DNA of 26,887 bases from an uncultured Oscillibacter sp. GTDB taxonomy: Bacteria; Bacillota; Clostridia; Oscillospirales; Oscillospiraceae. The stretch is from positions 1-26,887 of the forward strand of contig CAJTZK010000019.1 of assembly GCA_910583785.1 (NCBI GenBank), read 5' to 3'. The translations under genes and the position numbers were made by a program. Under the pieces are notes generated by a model. It had not been told where the DNA came from, did no database searches, and saw only the letters and a program-made list of their open reading frames with translations. Every line of letters begins with the position of its first letter. The stretch's first letter is position 1. Shown here piece after piece: positions 7,316-15,065 of the stretch.

Positions 7316-7665
7316 AGAAGCTGGTTTGCGCTCTGAGCCTCCTGCTCCTCCTGACGGCCTGCGCCCGGCGGGAGGAGTCGGGCAACCTGATTCTCACCAA
7401 CTACGCCCCGGAGGCCATCTCCAACATCACCGTGGAATACGGCGGCGAAACCCTCTCGTCGGAGGCGGCCATTTCCGACACCCAGCTCTGTTCCTTTACC
7501 CTGCCGGAGGAGGACGGCCTAACCTATACGGTTTCCTTCGAGACGGCGGAGGGCGAAACCGTCCGTGAGAGCTTCACCGACAGCTTTGCGGGGGAAACGG
7601 CTGTGTACCTTCGGGCGGACCGGGCGGAGGGCTTCTGGCAGCTGGAGTACGACCAAGCATCCTGA
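7312..7665 (+). CDS. Putative lipoprotein of the ABC exporter operon, 117 aa
   Basis: The ATG overlaps the permease stop (ATGA), with GGAGGCGGAGGG directly upstream, so translation is coupled to the transporter. Residues 1-17 form a lipoprotein signal (MKKLVCALSL...LTAC, Cys17). The mature 100 residues look like a compact beta-sandwich: ESGNLILTNYAPEAISNITVEYGG is followed by alternating hydrophobic strands and acidic turns. I do not recognise a named family. Its coupling to an FtsX-type permease suggests an accessory substrate-binding or sensing lipoprotein on the outer face of the membrane. A longer in-frame ORF starts at 7126 but lies inside the permease and is not needed. Confidence 0.82.
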   Translation: MKKLVCALSLLLLLTACARREESGNLILTNYAPEAISNITVEYGGETLSSEAAISDTQLCSFTLPEEDGLTYTVSFETAEGETVRESFTDSFAGETAVYLRADRAEGFWQLEYDQAS

Positions 7666-7671
7666 AAAAAC

Positions 7672-7699
7672 GCAGGGCCCGCCTTTGGGCGGGCCCTGC
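7672..7699 (+). terminator. GC-rich terminator hairpin after the ABC exporter operon
   Basis: The arms 7672-7683 and 7688-7699 are perfect 12-base complements with a TTTG loop, six bases after the lipoprotein stop. The T-run after it is poor and there is an A-run before it, so it would look stronger on the opposite strand, but no minus-strand gene ends here. Confidence 0.6.
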
Positions 7700-7763
7700 C
7701 GCTATTGACAAAAATATACCCGATATTCCCCACGTTTTTCGTGAATTTTTCCCAAAAAAGAGA

Positions 7764-7792
7764 TTGCATTTCCGCGGCGCTTTGCTTATAAT
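7764..7792 (+). promoter_or_regulatory. Sigma-A promoter for pncB
   Basis: TTGCAT (7764-7769) and a consensus TATAAT (7787-7792) have a 17-base spacer. The start point would be near 7799, downstream of the TTG codon that opens the longest ORF, which supports the ATG at 7827 as the true start of pncB. A second TTGACA (7705-7710) has no partner at the right spacing. Confidence 0.85.
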
Positions 7793-7826
7793 CAAGGGAA
7801 CAACTTCAGAAGAGGGGGCTCCTGCC

Positions 7827-9275
7827 ATGCGCACCGAACAAAAGCTGAACATGACCATGCTCTGTGACTTCTACGAGCTGACCATGGGCAACGGCTATTT
7901 CCAGGCGGGCTTTCAGAACCGGATGACCTATTTCGACGTGTTCTTCCGGGACGTGCCGGACAAGGGGGGCTTTGCCATCTGCGCGGGCCTGGACCAGCTC
8001 ATTGAGTATATTCTGGATCTGCATTTTGACGAGGAGGACATCGCGTACCTCCGGGACCGGAATCTGTTTTCCGAGGAATTCCTGGCCTATTTGAAGGATT
8101 TCCGTTTCACCGGGGACATCTGGGCCATCCCCGAGGGGACCCCCATTTTCCCCCAGGAGCCCGTGGTGACCGTCCGGGCCCCCGCCATCCAGGCCCAGCT
8201 CATTGAGACCTTTACCCTGCTGGCCATCAACCACCAGAGCCTCATCGCCACCAAGGCCAACCGCATCGTCCGGGCGGCTCAGGGGCGGACGGTGCTGGAA
8301 TTCGGCTCCCGCCGGGCCCAGGGCACCGACGGGGCCATCACCGGGGCCCGGGCGGCCTACATCGGCGGCTGTGCCGGGACGGCCTGCACCATCTCCGACC
8401 AGCTCTACGGCGTGCCCGCCGGGGGCACCATGGCCCACGCCTGGGTCCAGATGTTCGACACCCAGTATGAGGCGTTTGAGACTTACTGCAAGCTCTATCC
8501 CCACAACGCCACGCTGCTGGTGGACACCTACAACACGCTGAAATCCGGCGTGCCCGACGCCATCCGGGCCTTTGACGCGGTGCTGAAGCCTTTGGGGATT
8601 AAAAAGTGCGGCATCCGCCTGGACTCGGGAGACATTGCCTACCTGACGCGGAAGGCCCGGAAGATGCTGGACGACGCGGGCTGGACGGAGTGCCGGATCT
8701 CCGCCTCCAACTCCCTGGACGAGTACATCATCCGGGACTTGCTGATCCAAGGGGCCCAAATCGACATGTTCGGCGTGGGCGAGCGGATGATCACCGCCAG
8801 CAGCCAGCCGGTTTTCGGCGGGGTGTACAAGCTGGTGGCCCTGGAGGACGAGGCGGGGAAGGTGGTTCCTAAGATCAAGGTCAGCGAAAACGTAGATAAA
8901 ATTACCAACCCTCATTTCAAAAAGGTCTACCGCATTTTTGACAAGGCCACGGGCAAAGCCGAGGCGGATTATATCACCGTGTGGGACGAGCGGGTGGACG
9001 AGACCCGGAGCCTGGAGCTCTTCGACCCCCGGGCCACCTGGAAACGGAAGACTTACACGGACTTTACCGCCAAGCCTCTCCAGCTGCCCGTGTTCCTGGG
9101 GGGGGAGCTGGTCTATGAGCGTCCCAGCCTCCAGGAGATCCAGGCGTACTGCAAGGAGCAGGTGGACACCCTGTGGGACGAGGTCAAACGGTTTGAGAAT
9201 CCCCATACCTATTACGTGGACCTCAGCCAGCGGCTATGGGACATCAAGCAGGGCCTCCTGCGCCAGAGCGAGTGA
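7827..9275 (+). CDS. pncB: Nicotinate phosphoribosyltransferase
   Basis: The 482-residue enzyme condenses nicotinate with PRPP, with ATP, to nicotinate mononucleotide in NAD salvage (Preiss-Handler pathway). Family signatures are intact: the N-terminal LCDFYELTMGNGYF (12-25), FGSRRAQGTDGAITGARAAY (159-178), the GGTMAHAWVQMF segment whose His204 corresponds to the phosphorylated histidine, and the nucleotide-site segments IRLDSGDIAYL and GVGERMIT. The length and the C-terminal extension fit the Gram-positive PncB group. The start at 7827 has GAGGGGG upstream and lies after the promoter. It has its own promoter and appears to be monocistronic. No NadD, NadE or nicotinamidase gene is adjacent. 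Confidence 0.95.
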   Translation: MRTEQKLNMTMLCDFYELTMGNGYFQAGFQNRMTYFDVFFRDVPDKGGFAICAGLDQLIEYILDLHFDEEDIAYLRDRNLFSEEFLAYLKDFRFTGDIWAIPEGTPIFPQEPVVTVRAPAIQAQLIETFTLLAINHQSLIATKANRIVRAAQGRTVLEFGSRRAQGTDGAITGARAAYIGGCAGTACTISDQLYGVPAGGTMAHAWVQMFDTQYEAFETYCKLYPHNATLLVDTYNTLKSGVPDAIRAFDAVLKPLGIKKCGIRLDSGDIAYLTRKARKMLDDAGWTECRISASNSLDEYIIRDLLIQGAQIDMFGVGERMITASSQPVFGGVYKLVALEDEAGKVVPKIKVSENVDKITNPHFKKVYRIFDKATGKAEADYITVWDERVDETRSLELFDPRATWKRKTYTDFTAKPLQLPVFLGGELVYERPSLQEIQAYCKEQVDTLWDEVKRFENPHTYYVDLSQRLWDIKQGLLRQSE

Positions 9276-9312
9276 GGGGGATTTCAAAGAAGGGCATGTC
9301 CTATTCGGAGAG

Positions 9313-9404
9313 GTTCTCCTGTAGGGGCGGGCCGGTGTGCCCGCTCTTCTCCCGGGCCCCGGCGCCTCCCATAGACGGCCGGACAAGAAGGCCCGCCCCC
9401 GCGC
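9313..9404 (+). repeat. Dispersed foldback repeat, copy 1
   Basis: This roughly 92-bp GC-rich intergenic element begins GTTCTCCTGTAGGGGCGGGC and ends in GGCCCGCCCCC. The ends are inverted complements, so it can fold back on itself. It matches the minus strand of 18671-18762 at about 80 percent by eye, including a shared CCCATAGACGG core. It codes for nothing convincing. It is MITE-like or REP-like, lying just downstream of pncB. Confidence 0.75.
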
Positions 9405-9535
9405 CGCCTTCCACTTAATACCATGCGTGAGCGGGTATTCCCGGTTTCAGCATCTCCCTTGCGGGGCAGGGGGAGCATCTGCCATCGTTACGCCATCCAA
9501 ATGCTATGAATGAGAACGTGCGTACCCGCGCGAAC
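9405..9535. other. Noncoding stretch, possible RNA of unknown type ending at the terminator at 9536
   Basis: No convincing gene. Some pairing potential is visible: GCGGGTA near 9430 with TACCCGC near 9523, and CTCCC/GGGAG around 9455-9477. No promoter with a recognisable -10 was found. It could be the 3' untranslated region of pncB, or a small RNA that uses the strong terminator that follows. Confidence 0.3.
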
Positions 9536-9577
9536 AGCAGCCCCTGGAGAGGTGCCAGCTCTCCGGGGCTGCTTTTT
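9536..9577 (+). terminator. Strong rho-independent terminator
   Basis: AGCAGCCCC pairs with GGGGCTGCT and GGAGAG with CTCTCC (one bulged T at 9545) around a 7-base loop, then a run of five T (9573-9577). It points rightward, but the nearest upstream gene, pncB, ends 260 bases earlier. Confidence 0.85.
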
Positions 9578-9601
9578 AGGCTGCCGGCCCCAGCCATACC
9601 G

Positions 9602-9632
9602 GGCGGCCCGCCTGCAAACGGGGCGGGCCGCC
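9602..9632. other. Very GC-rich 11-bp perfect hairpin
   Basis: GGCGGCCCGCC (9602-9612) and GGCGGGCCGCC (9622-9632) are perfect complements. There is no T-run. It may be a further short foldback sequence; no gene is associated. The rest of 9633-9796 shows nothing beyond the A/T-rich run-in to the cls promoter. Confidence 0.5.
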
Positions 9633-9796
9633 GGGGGCTGCGGGGAATGGAATGCGGGAAGCCCGGTACTTCCCCTCTTCCGCCGCCGGAACCGGGCGGG
9701 ACAGGGAGATTGATTCTCCCGGCGTTTCAGGAAAGCGGCCAGATCGGACGCCTGAAAGACCCCGCCCGAATTTTATCTATTTTTAATATTTTGCTG

Positions 9797-9825
9797 TTGA
9801 AGACAGCGGCATCTTTTTGTATAAT
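9797..9825 (+). promoter_or_regulatory. Sigma-A promoter for cardiolipin synthase
   Basis: TTGAAG (9797-9802) and a perfect TATAAT (9820-9825) are separated by 17 bases, 45 bases before the GTG start at 9870. Confidence 0.85.
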
Positions 9826-9869
9826 AGAAAGGTCAAACGTTGAGACTGTCCGTGAGGAGGCGAGGCTTC

Positions 9870-11444
9870 GTGCATAAGAACATCCCCTATATTCCCCCGG
9901 TGGAGGAGCGGATCGAGCGGAAAATTTCCGCTGTCACCAGCCTCTCCATGTGCGTGCTGACCGTGATTGCGCAGATTGGCACCTCCCTCTTGATTTCCCA
10001 CCTTTTGGCGGAGTATTCCAGCTATGTTTACGCCCTGCTGCTCATCGCCGGGGCGGCGGTGGCCATATGGGTTTACCAGCGGCCCGGCAGCCCCACTTAT
10101 AAGCTGGTGTGGATGTGCCTGCTGCTGGCCATGCCCGTGTCCGGCATGATCTTGTTCTGCCTGTGGGGCGGGGCCCACCAGGTCAAGCAGCTCAGCCTCC
10201 GGAAGGTGCCCCCCATCCCCTGCGGGGAGAGCCAGCGCTTGGCCAGCGGAATCGGCCTGTCCCGCCTCCGGAGGCAGTCCCCGGCCTGGGGGCGGATGGC
10301 GGCGTATCTGGAAAAGCGGGGGTTCCTGCTCTACCGGAACACCGGGGCCGTCTATTTCAAGGAGGGCGCGGAGTTTTTCGAGGACCTGATTGCCCGCCTG
10401 GAACAGGCGGAGATCTATATCTTTCTGGAATACTATATCCTGGCGGAGGGGAAGCTCTGGGACCGCATCTTCGCCGTCTTGAAGGAGCGGGCCGCCGCCG
10501 GGGTGGAAATCCATATCACCTTTGACGATTTCGGCAACCTCACCCGCTTCTCCGACGAGACCCTCCAGGCCCTCCAGAACGCGGGCATCGAGGTGAAGGC
10601 ATTCAACCCCGTCCACCGCTATGTGAACCGGATTTACTTCAACTACCGGGACCACCGGAAAATTGCCGTCATCGACGGGCAGTTTGCCTATACCGGGGGC
10701 ATCAACATTGCCGACGAATACGCCAACCTCATTGTCCGCTTCGGCCACTGGAAAGACACCGCCGTCCGCATCGAGGGCGAGGGGGTATGGGGCTTTGCCA
10801 CCCAGTTTATGCAGATGTGGAAAATGATGGGGGGCTCCTTCCACAACGAGGACGACTACTACCGCCCCCGCCATCCGGTGGAAAACGCCCAGGGCTGGTG
10901 CCAGCCCTTCACCGACGGGCCGCTGAACAACCCGGATAACCCCATTGAGGAGATTTACCTCCAGCTCATCGCCTCCGCGCAGAAGATGCTCTACCTAACC
11001 ACACCCTATTACGCCGTGGAGGAGTCCATGCAGAAGGCCCTGTGCATTGCCGCCGACGCGGGGGTGGACGTGCGGCTGTTTATTCCCGGTGTTCCGGACC
11101 ACCACAAGTTCACCTACATGGTGGCCGAGACCTACTGGGGGGAGCTCCTGAGCCACGGCGTGAAGATTTACAAGTATACCCCCGGGTTCCTCCACGCCAA
11201 GAGCGTCATGGCGGACCGGGAGGTGGCCTTGATCGGCAGCACAAATATGGACTACCGGACCTTCCAGCTCCACTATGAATGCGGCGTGCTGCTGTACCAC
11301 ATGCCCGTGGTGGAGGAGCTGCTGGAAGACCTGGACGGCATCCTGGCGGAGAGCCGGGCTTACACCTTGGAGGACTGGAACCAGCGGTCCTGGTTCCGCA
11401 GGATGTGCGCCTCGGTGTTCCGCCTGGGGTCCATCTGGCTGTAA
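9870..11444 (+). CDS. cls: Cardiolipin synthase (phospholipase D family)
   Basis: The 524-residue membrane enzyme joins two phosphatidylglycerols to cardiolipin plus glycerol. Two N-terminal membrane segments (about 22-44 and 50-68, with a third hydrophobic stretch at 78-98) precede two PLD domains, each with an HKD motif: HRKIAVID from His262 with GGINIADEY after it, and HAKSVMAD from His442 with GSTNMDYRTF. The start is a GTG at 9870, with AGGAGG 9 bases upstream. A TTG at 9840 opens a longer ORF but would lie about 8 bases from the predicted transcription start, with no ribosome site. It is monocistronic on the promoter evidence. Length and layout match bacterial ClsA-type enzymes. Confidence 0.94.
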   Translation: MHKNIPYIPPVEERIERKISAVTSLSMCVLTVIAQIGTSLLISHLLAEYSSYVYALLLIAGAAVAIWVYQRPGSPTYKLVWMCLLLAMPVSGMILFCLWGGAHQVKQLSLRKVPPIPCGESQRLASGIGLSRLRRQSPAWGRMAAYLEKRGFLLYRNTGAVYFKEGAEFFEDLIARLEQAEIYIFLEYYILAEGKLWDRIFAVLKERAAAGVEIHITFDDFGNLTRFSDETLQALQNAGIEVKAFNPVHRYVNRIYFNYRDHRKIAVIDGQFAYTGGINIADEYANLIVRFGHWKDTAVRIEGEGVWGFATQFMQMWKMMGGSFHNEDDYYRPRHPVENAQGWCQPFTDGPLNNPDNPIEEIYLQLIASAQKMLYLTTPYYAVEESMQKALCIAADAGVDVRLFIPGVPDHHKFTYMVAETYWGELLSHGVKIYKYTPGFLHAKSVMADREVALIGSTNMDYRTFQLHYECGVLLYHMPVVEELLEDLDGILAESRAYTLEDWNQRSWFRRMCASVFRLGSIWL

Positions 11445-11449
11445 AACGC

Positions 11450-11474
11450 CAAGGGGGAGCGGGCTCCCCCCTTG
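11450..11474 (+). terminator. Hairpin directly after cls, weak terminator candidate
   Basis: CAAGGGGGAG (11450-11459) pairs with CTCCCCC plus CTTG (11464-11474, one extra C). It starts six bases after the cls stop. There is no T-run, so it may only be a transcript end or processing structure. Confidence 0.45.
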
Positions 11475-11486
11475 AGAATCCCCCAC

Positions 11487-11628
11487 CACCAGTCTGCGGA
11501 CTGGTGACACCGCCTTGGGCAGCCGTTGGCAGCTTTGCCGCCTTACGGATGCCGCATACCCCTTGCGGGTGCGCGGCGGCTGGAGTATTGGAATTTTGTG
11601 ACGCGCATGCCGTCACAAGAATGATTCC
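11487..11628. other. Cluster of hairpins and inverted repeats upstream of the ttcA-like gene
   Basis: Four structures lie in a row in a gene-free stretch: CACCAGTC/GACTGGTG (11487-11506), a small GGCA/TGCC hairpin flanked by CCGT/ACGG (about 11524-11548), GCCGC..ACCC/GGGT..GCGGC (11551-11577), and a perfect TTGTGACG/CGTCACAA palindrome (11596-11618) flanked by GGAAT and ATTCC. No -35/-10 pair is clear here, although the downstream gene begins only 22 bases later. It could be a dispersed repeat, a structured leader or an operator; I do not recognise a known riboswitch. Confidence 0.5.
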
Positions 11629-11650
11629 ATTTTGGCTAGGAGAGTCACAT

Positions 11651-12523
11651 ATGTCCCGTGAGCTTACTCCCCGGGAGGCTGCGGAGCGCAGCCTCATTAA
11701 GACTTACCGCAAATCCCTGTGGAATCCCTTCATCGCCGCTGTGAAGCGCTATGAGCTGGTCTCCCCGGGGGACCATATCGCCGTCTGCGTCTCCGGCGGG
11801 AAGGACTCCTTCGTCCTGGCCAAGCTGATGCAGGAGCTCCAAAAGCACACGGACCGTCCCTTCCAGCTGTCTTTCCTGGCTATGGACCCGGGCTACAACC
11901 CGGCCAACCGCCGTATGCTGGAAGAGAACGCCGGACGGCTGGGCATCCCCCTGACGCTGTTCGAGAGCAACATCTTCGACGTGACGGTCCAGGTGGACAA
12001 AAACCCCTGCTACCTCTGCGCCCGGATGCGCCGGGGCTGCCTCTACGCCAAGGCGCGGGAGCTGGGCTGCAACAAAATTGCCCTGGGGCACCACTTCTCC
12101 GACGTGATCGAGACGACCCTGCTGGGCCTCTTCTACGGCGCGCAGCTCCAGGCCATGCCCCCCAAGCTCCGCAGCAGGAATTTCCCCGCCATGGAGCTGG
12201 TCCGCCCCCTGTACTGCGTCCATGAGGACGCCATCGTCCGCTGGCGGGACTGTAACGGCCTTCGTTTTCTCCAGTGCGCCTGCCGCTTCACAGAGAGCCG
12301 GGACGCCTCCGGCGACGGCGTGGGGGAGAGCAAGCGCCAGGAGGTCAAGTTCCTCCTGCGGGAGCTGAAAAAGACGAATCCCAACATTGAAAAGAGCATT
12401 TTCCGGGCCATCCACGGCGTCCAGCTGGACACCTTCCCCGGCTTTAAGCGCCGGGGGCGGGCCTTTACCTTTACCGATTTATACAATGGCTCCCCGGTTT
12501 CCGACGGCGGAGCGGACCTATAA
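11651..12523 (+). CDS. TtcA/TtuA-family PP-loop ATPase, probable tRNA thiolation enzyme
   Basis: The 290-residue protein has the N-type PP-loop SGGKDS (48-53), which adenylates a tRNA base. Cysteine pairs typical of the TtcA group follow: Cys120-x2-Cys123 and a CAC pair (Cys209, Cys211), which in that family hold an Fe-S cluster for sulfur transfer. The GHHFSDVIETTLLGLFYG segment is also characteristic of TtcA. Such enzymes make 2-thiocytidine at position 32 or other thiolated bases in tRNA. Whether the substrate here is C32 cannot be read from sequence. The ATG at 11651 has GGAG 9-12 bases upstream; the longer in-frame ORF from 11279 overlaps cls and is rejected. The Sel1-repeat gene follows after 14 bases. 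Confidence 0.85.
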   Translation: MSRELTPREAAERSLIKTYRKSLWNPFIAAVKRYELVSPGDHIAVCVSGGKDSFVLAKLMQELQKHTDRPFQLSFLAMDPGYNPANRRMLEENAGRLGIPLTLFESNIFDVTVQVDKNPCYLCARMRRGCLYAKARELGCNKIALGHHFSDVIETTLLGLFYGAQLQAMPPKLRSRNFPAMELVRPLYCVHEDAIVRWRDCNGLRFLQCACRFTESRDASGDGVGESKRQEVKFLLRELKKTNPNIEKSIFRAIHGVQLDTFPGFKRRGRAFTFTDLYNGSPVSDGGADL

Positions 12524-12537
12524 GGGAGGAATACACC

Positions 12538-14949
12538 ATGGATTTCTATCGCTGTGAAAACCCCGACTGCGGCTTTGTGGCCGAAGAAGAGCCGGACGTC
12601 TGCCCCCGCTGCGGGGGAACCTTCTTCACCGCCCTGACGGAGGAGGAAATGACTGCCTCCGACTGGGTGAACCTGGGCAACCAGGCGGTGGACGAGAAGC
12701 GGGAGACCGACGCCCTGGCCGCCTATCAGCGGGCGGCGGCGCTGAACGACCCCCTGGGCCTGACGAACCTGGGCTGGTGCCTGGAGGCGGGCATCGGCAT
12801 TCCGGCGGACCCCAAGCAGGCCGTGATGCTGTACGCCCAGGCGGCGGAGCAGGAGTACATGCCTGCCCTGACGAACTTGGGCTACTGTTATACATACGGC
12901 ATCGGCGTGGAGACGGACTATGGCAAGGCGCTGAAGTGCTTCCAGAAAGGGGCGGAGCAGGGCTTCCCCCGGGCCCAGTTCCTCCTGGGCGAGGCATACC
13001 GCCGGGGCAGCGGCGTGGAGGCAGACGAGGCGGAGGCCGCCAAGTGGTACCAGTCCGCCGCGTGGCTGGGGTATCCCGGCGCACAGACGGAGCTGGGCCG
13101 CTGCCTGGAGTTTGGCGCGGGCGTGGAACTGGATTTGGAGCAGGCAGTGAAGTGGTATTCCGCCGCCGCCGAGCAGGGCAACGCCCCGGGGATGTGCTGC
13201 CTGGGCTTTATGTACGAGTCCGGCCGGGGCGTGGAGCAGAGCTGGGAGACGGCGGTGGAGTGGTACCGTAAGGCCGCCGGGAAGGGCTATCCCCGGGCTC
13301 TGTGCAACCTGGCCTGGTGCTATGAACACGGCGAGGGCGTGAAGCGGGACTTTTCCGAGGCCGTCCGGCTCTACCGGGCGGCGGCGGACCAGGAGTACCC
13401 CCGGGGCCAGCTGTGCCTGGGCCTCTGCTATGAGCGGGGCCGGGGCGTGCCCGCGGACAAGGCCGCCGCTGCGGAGTGGTACCGGAAAGCCGCCGAGCAG
13501 GGGGACGAGGACGGCGCGTGCTGCCTGGGCTTTATGTACGAGTCCGGCGAGGGCGTGGAGCAGAGCTGGGAGCTGGCGGTGGAGTGGTACCGCAAGTCTG
13601 CCGACGGCGGGCTGGCCCGGGGCATGTGCAACCTGGCCTGGTGCTATGAACACGGCGAAGGCGTGGAGAAGAACCTGGAGGAGTCCTTCGCCTGGTACAG
13701 CCGGGCGGCGGAACAGGGGGACCCCCGGGGGCTGTTCAGCGTGGCCCGGGCCTATGACTACGGCATCGGCGTAGCCCAGGACGCGGAACAGGCCGCCCAG
13801 TGGTATCAAAAGGCATCTGACGCCGGGTCCGCGCCCGCTACCTGCGACCTGGGCGTGTGCTACGAGCGGGGGGAGGGCGTGCCCCAGAGCTATGAGAAGG
13901 CGGTGGAGCTGTACCGCAAGGCCGCCGAAATGGGCAATGCCCCGGGCCAGTGCAACCTGGGCTTCATGTACGAGTCCGGCCGGGGTGTGCCCCAGGACTG
14001 GGAAGAGGCGGTGAAGTGGTACGGCGCCGCCGCCCAGCAGGGGTTCCCCCGGGCCATGTGCAACCTGGCCTGGTGCTATGAGACCGGAAGCGGCGTGGAG
14101 CGGAACCTGGCCCGGGCCCTCCATTGGTACCGCAAGGCCGCAGACACGGGGGAGGCCCGGGGCATGTACTGCCTGGGACTCTGCTACCGGTATGGCAAGG
14201 GCGTGGACCGGGATGACGCCGGGGCCGTCAAGTGGTTCCAGCAGGCGGCGGACCGGGGCTATACCCGGGCCATGTGCGACTTAGGCGTGTGCTATGAGTT
14301 TGGCGAGGGCGTGGAGGAGAGCCTGGAGCGGGCCGTGGAGTTCTACCGCCAGGCGGCGGAGCGGGGAGACCCCCTGGGCCGCTGCAACCTGGGCTACATG
14401 TATGAGACGGGCCGGGGCGTGAAGCAGGACTACGGCGAGGCCGCCCGGCTCTACCTGCTGTCGGCGGAGGGGGGGCATCCCCGGGCTATGTGCTGCTATG
14501 GCTATTGCTGCGAGTCGGGCCAGGGCGTGGAAAAGAACCTGGCTGCCGCTGCGGACTGGTACCGCCGGGCCGCCGAGGGCGGGGACGCCACCGGGGCCTG
14601 CAACCTGGGCTATCTCTACGAGACTGGCGAGGGCGTGGAGCAGAGCTGGCAGGACGCCGTGTTCTGGTACAACCACGCCGCGGCCCAGGGCCAGGCCCGG
14701 GGGCAGTACCTCCTGGGGTGGTGCTATGAGCACGGAAAGGGCGTGGCCGCCAGCGTGGAGAAGGCCCGGGAACTCTACGAGGCTTCCGCCCAGCAGGACT
14801 ACAAGTATGCCGTGGAGGCCCTGGACCGGTTGAAGAATCCCCCCAAGCCGGAGGCGTCGAAAGCCCCGGCGGGGAAGGCCCCGGAAAAGAAGGAACGGAA
14901 GCCGGAAAAGGGCGGGTTCCTGAAAGGGCTCTTCGGCGGGAAAAAATGA
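12538..14949 (+). CDS. Zinc-ribbon protein with about 19 Sel1-like repeats, 803 aa
   Basis: The N-terminus is a zinc ribbon or rubredoxin-like knuckle (Cys6-x4-Cys11, Cys22-x2-Cys25). One TPR-like unit (about 40-75) comes next, then 19 near-uniform 36-residue Sel1 repeats with the pattern LGxxYExGxGVxxxxxxAxxWYxxAAxxG. The last 45 residues are a Pro/Lys/Glu linker and a basic tail ending FLKGLFGGKK. Sel1 arrays are alpha-solenoid scaffolds for protein binding; there is no signal peptide or membrane segment, so it is probably cytoplasmic. Blocks of repeats are duplicated: sequences at 13201 and 13525 are nearly identical with a period of 324 bp (three repeats). GGGAGG precedes the ATG, and the gene lies 14 bases after the ttcA-like gene, so the two are probably cotranscribed. 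Its partner is unknown. Confidence 0.93.
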   Translation: MDFYRCENPDCGFVAEEEPDVCPRCGGTFFTALTEEEMTASDWVNLGNQAVDEKRETDALAAYQRAAALNDPLGLTNLGWCLEAGIGIPADPKQAVMLYAQAAEQEYMPALTNLGYCYTYGIGVETDYGKALKCFQKGAEQGFPRAQFLLGEAYRRGSGVEADEAEAAKWYQSAAWLGYPGAQTELGRCLEFGAGVELDLEQAVKWYSAAAEQGNAPGMCCLGFMYESGRGVEQSWETAVEWYRKAAGKGYPRALCNLAWCYEHGEGVKRDFSEAVRLYRAAADQEYPRGQLCLGLCYERGRGVPADKAAAAEWYRKAAEQGDEDGACCLGFMYESGEGVEQSWELAVEWYRKSADGGLARGMCNLAWCYEHGEGVEKNLEESFAWYSRAAEQGDPRGLFSVARAYDYGIGVAQDAEQAAQWYQKASDAGSAPATCDLGVCYERGEGVPQSYEKAVELYRKAAEMGNAPGQCNLGFMYESGRGVPQDWEEAVKWYGAAAQQGFPRAMCNLAWCYETGSGVERNLARALHWYRKAADTGEARGMYCLGLCYRYGKGVDRDDAGAVKWFQQAADRGYTRAMCDLGVCYEFGEGVEESLERAVEFYRQAAERGDPLGRCNLGYMYETGRGVKQDYGEAARLYLLSAEGGHPRAMCCYGYCCESGQGVEKNLAAAADWYRRAAEGGDATGACNLGYLYETGEGVEQSWQDAVFWYNHAAAQGQARGQYLLGWCYEHGKGVAASVEKARELYEASAQQDYKYAVEALDRLKNPPKPEASKAPAGKAPEKKERKPEKGGFLKGLFGGKK

Positions 14950-15014
14950 GCCGCAGGCGGCGCACCGATTCGTCCGGTTGTGGAAACTGTGAAACCGATC
15001 CCATGGAAGGCTGC

Positions 15015-15051
15015 AAACGCTCCTGGAGGCTGGACCTCCAGGAGCGTTTTT
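15015..15051. terminator. Strong terminator between the Sel1 gene and the chemoreceptor pseudogene
   Basis: The arms 15015-15029 and 15035-15049 pair perfectly around loop CTGGA, ending in a run of five T on the plus strand. It separates two converging genes and may act on both strands. Confidence 0.88.
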
Positions 15052-15065
15052 GATGCCGGACGGAT

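Noticed and set aside
7705..7727. TTGACA at 7705 as a second pncB promoter
   Set aside because: No -10 at 16-18 bases; the nearest candidate is 11 bases away.
7764..7826. TTG-initiated extension of pncB
   Set aside because: The TTG is the -35 element of a perfect promoter; transcription would start after it.
11279..11650. In-frame extension of the ttcA-like gene back into cls
   Set aside because: It overlaps the cls coding end, crosses the hairpin cluster and gives a low-complexity peptide; the ATG at 11651 has a ribosome site and the normal family N-terminus.
12133..14124. Long antisense ORF (663 codons) opposite the Sel1 gene
   Set aside because: It is an artefact of the high-GC repeat array; the peptide is repetitive, has no family features and runs into the antisense of the ttcA-like gene.
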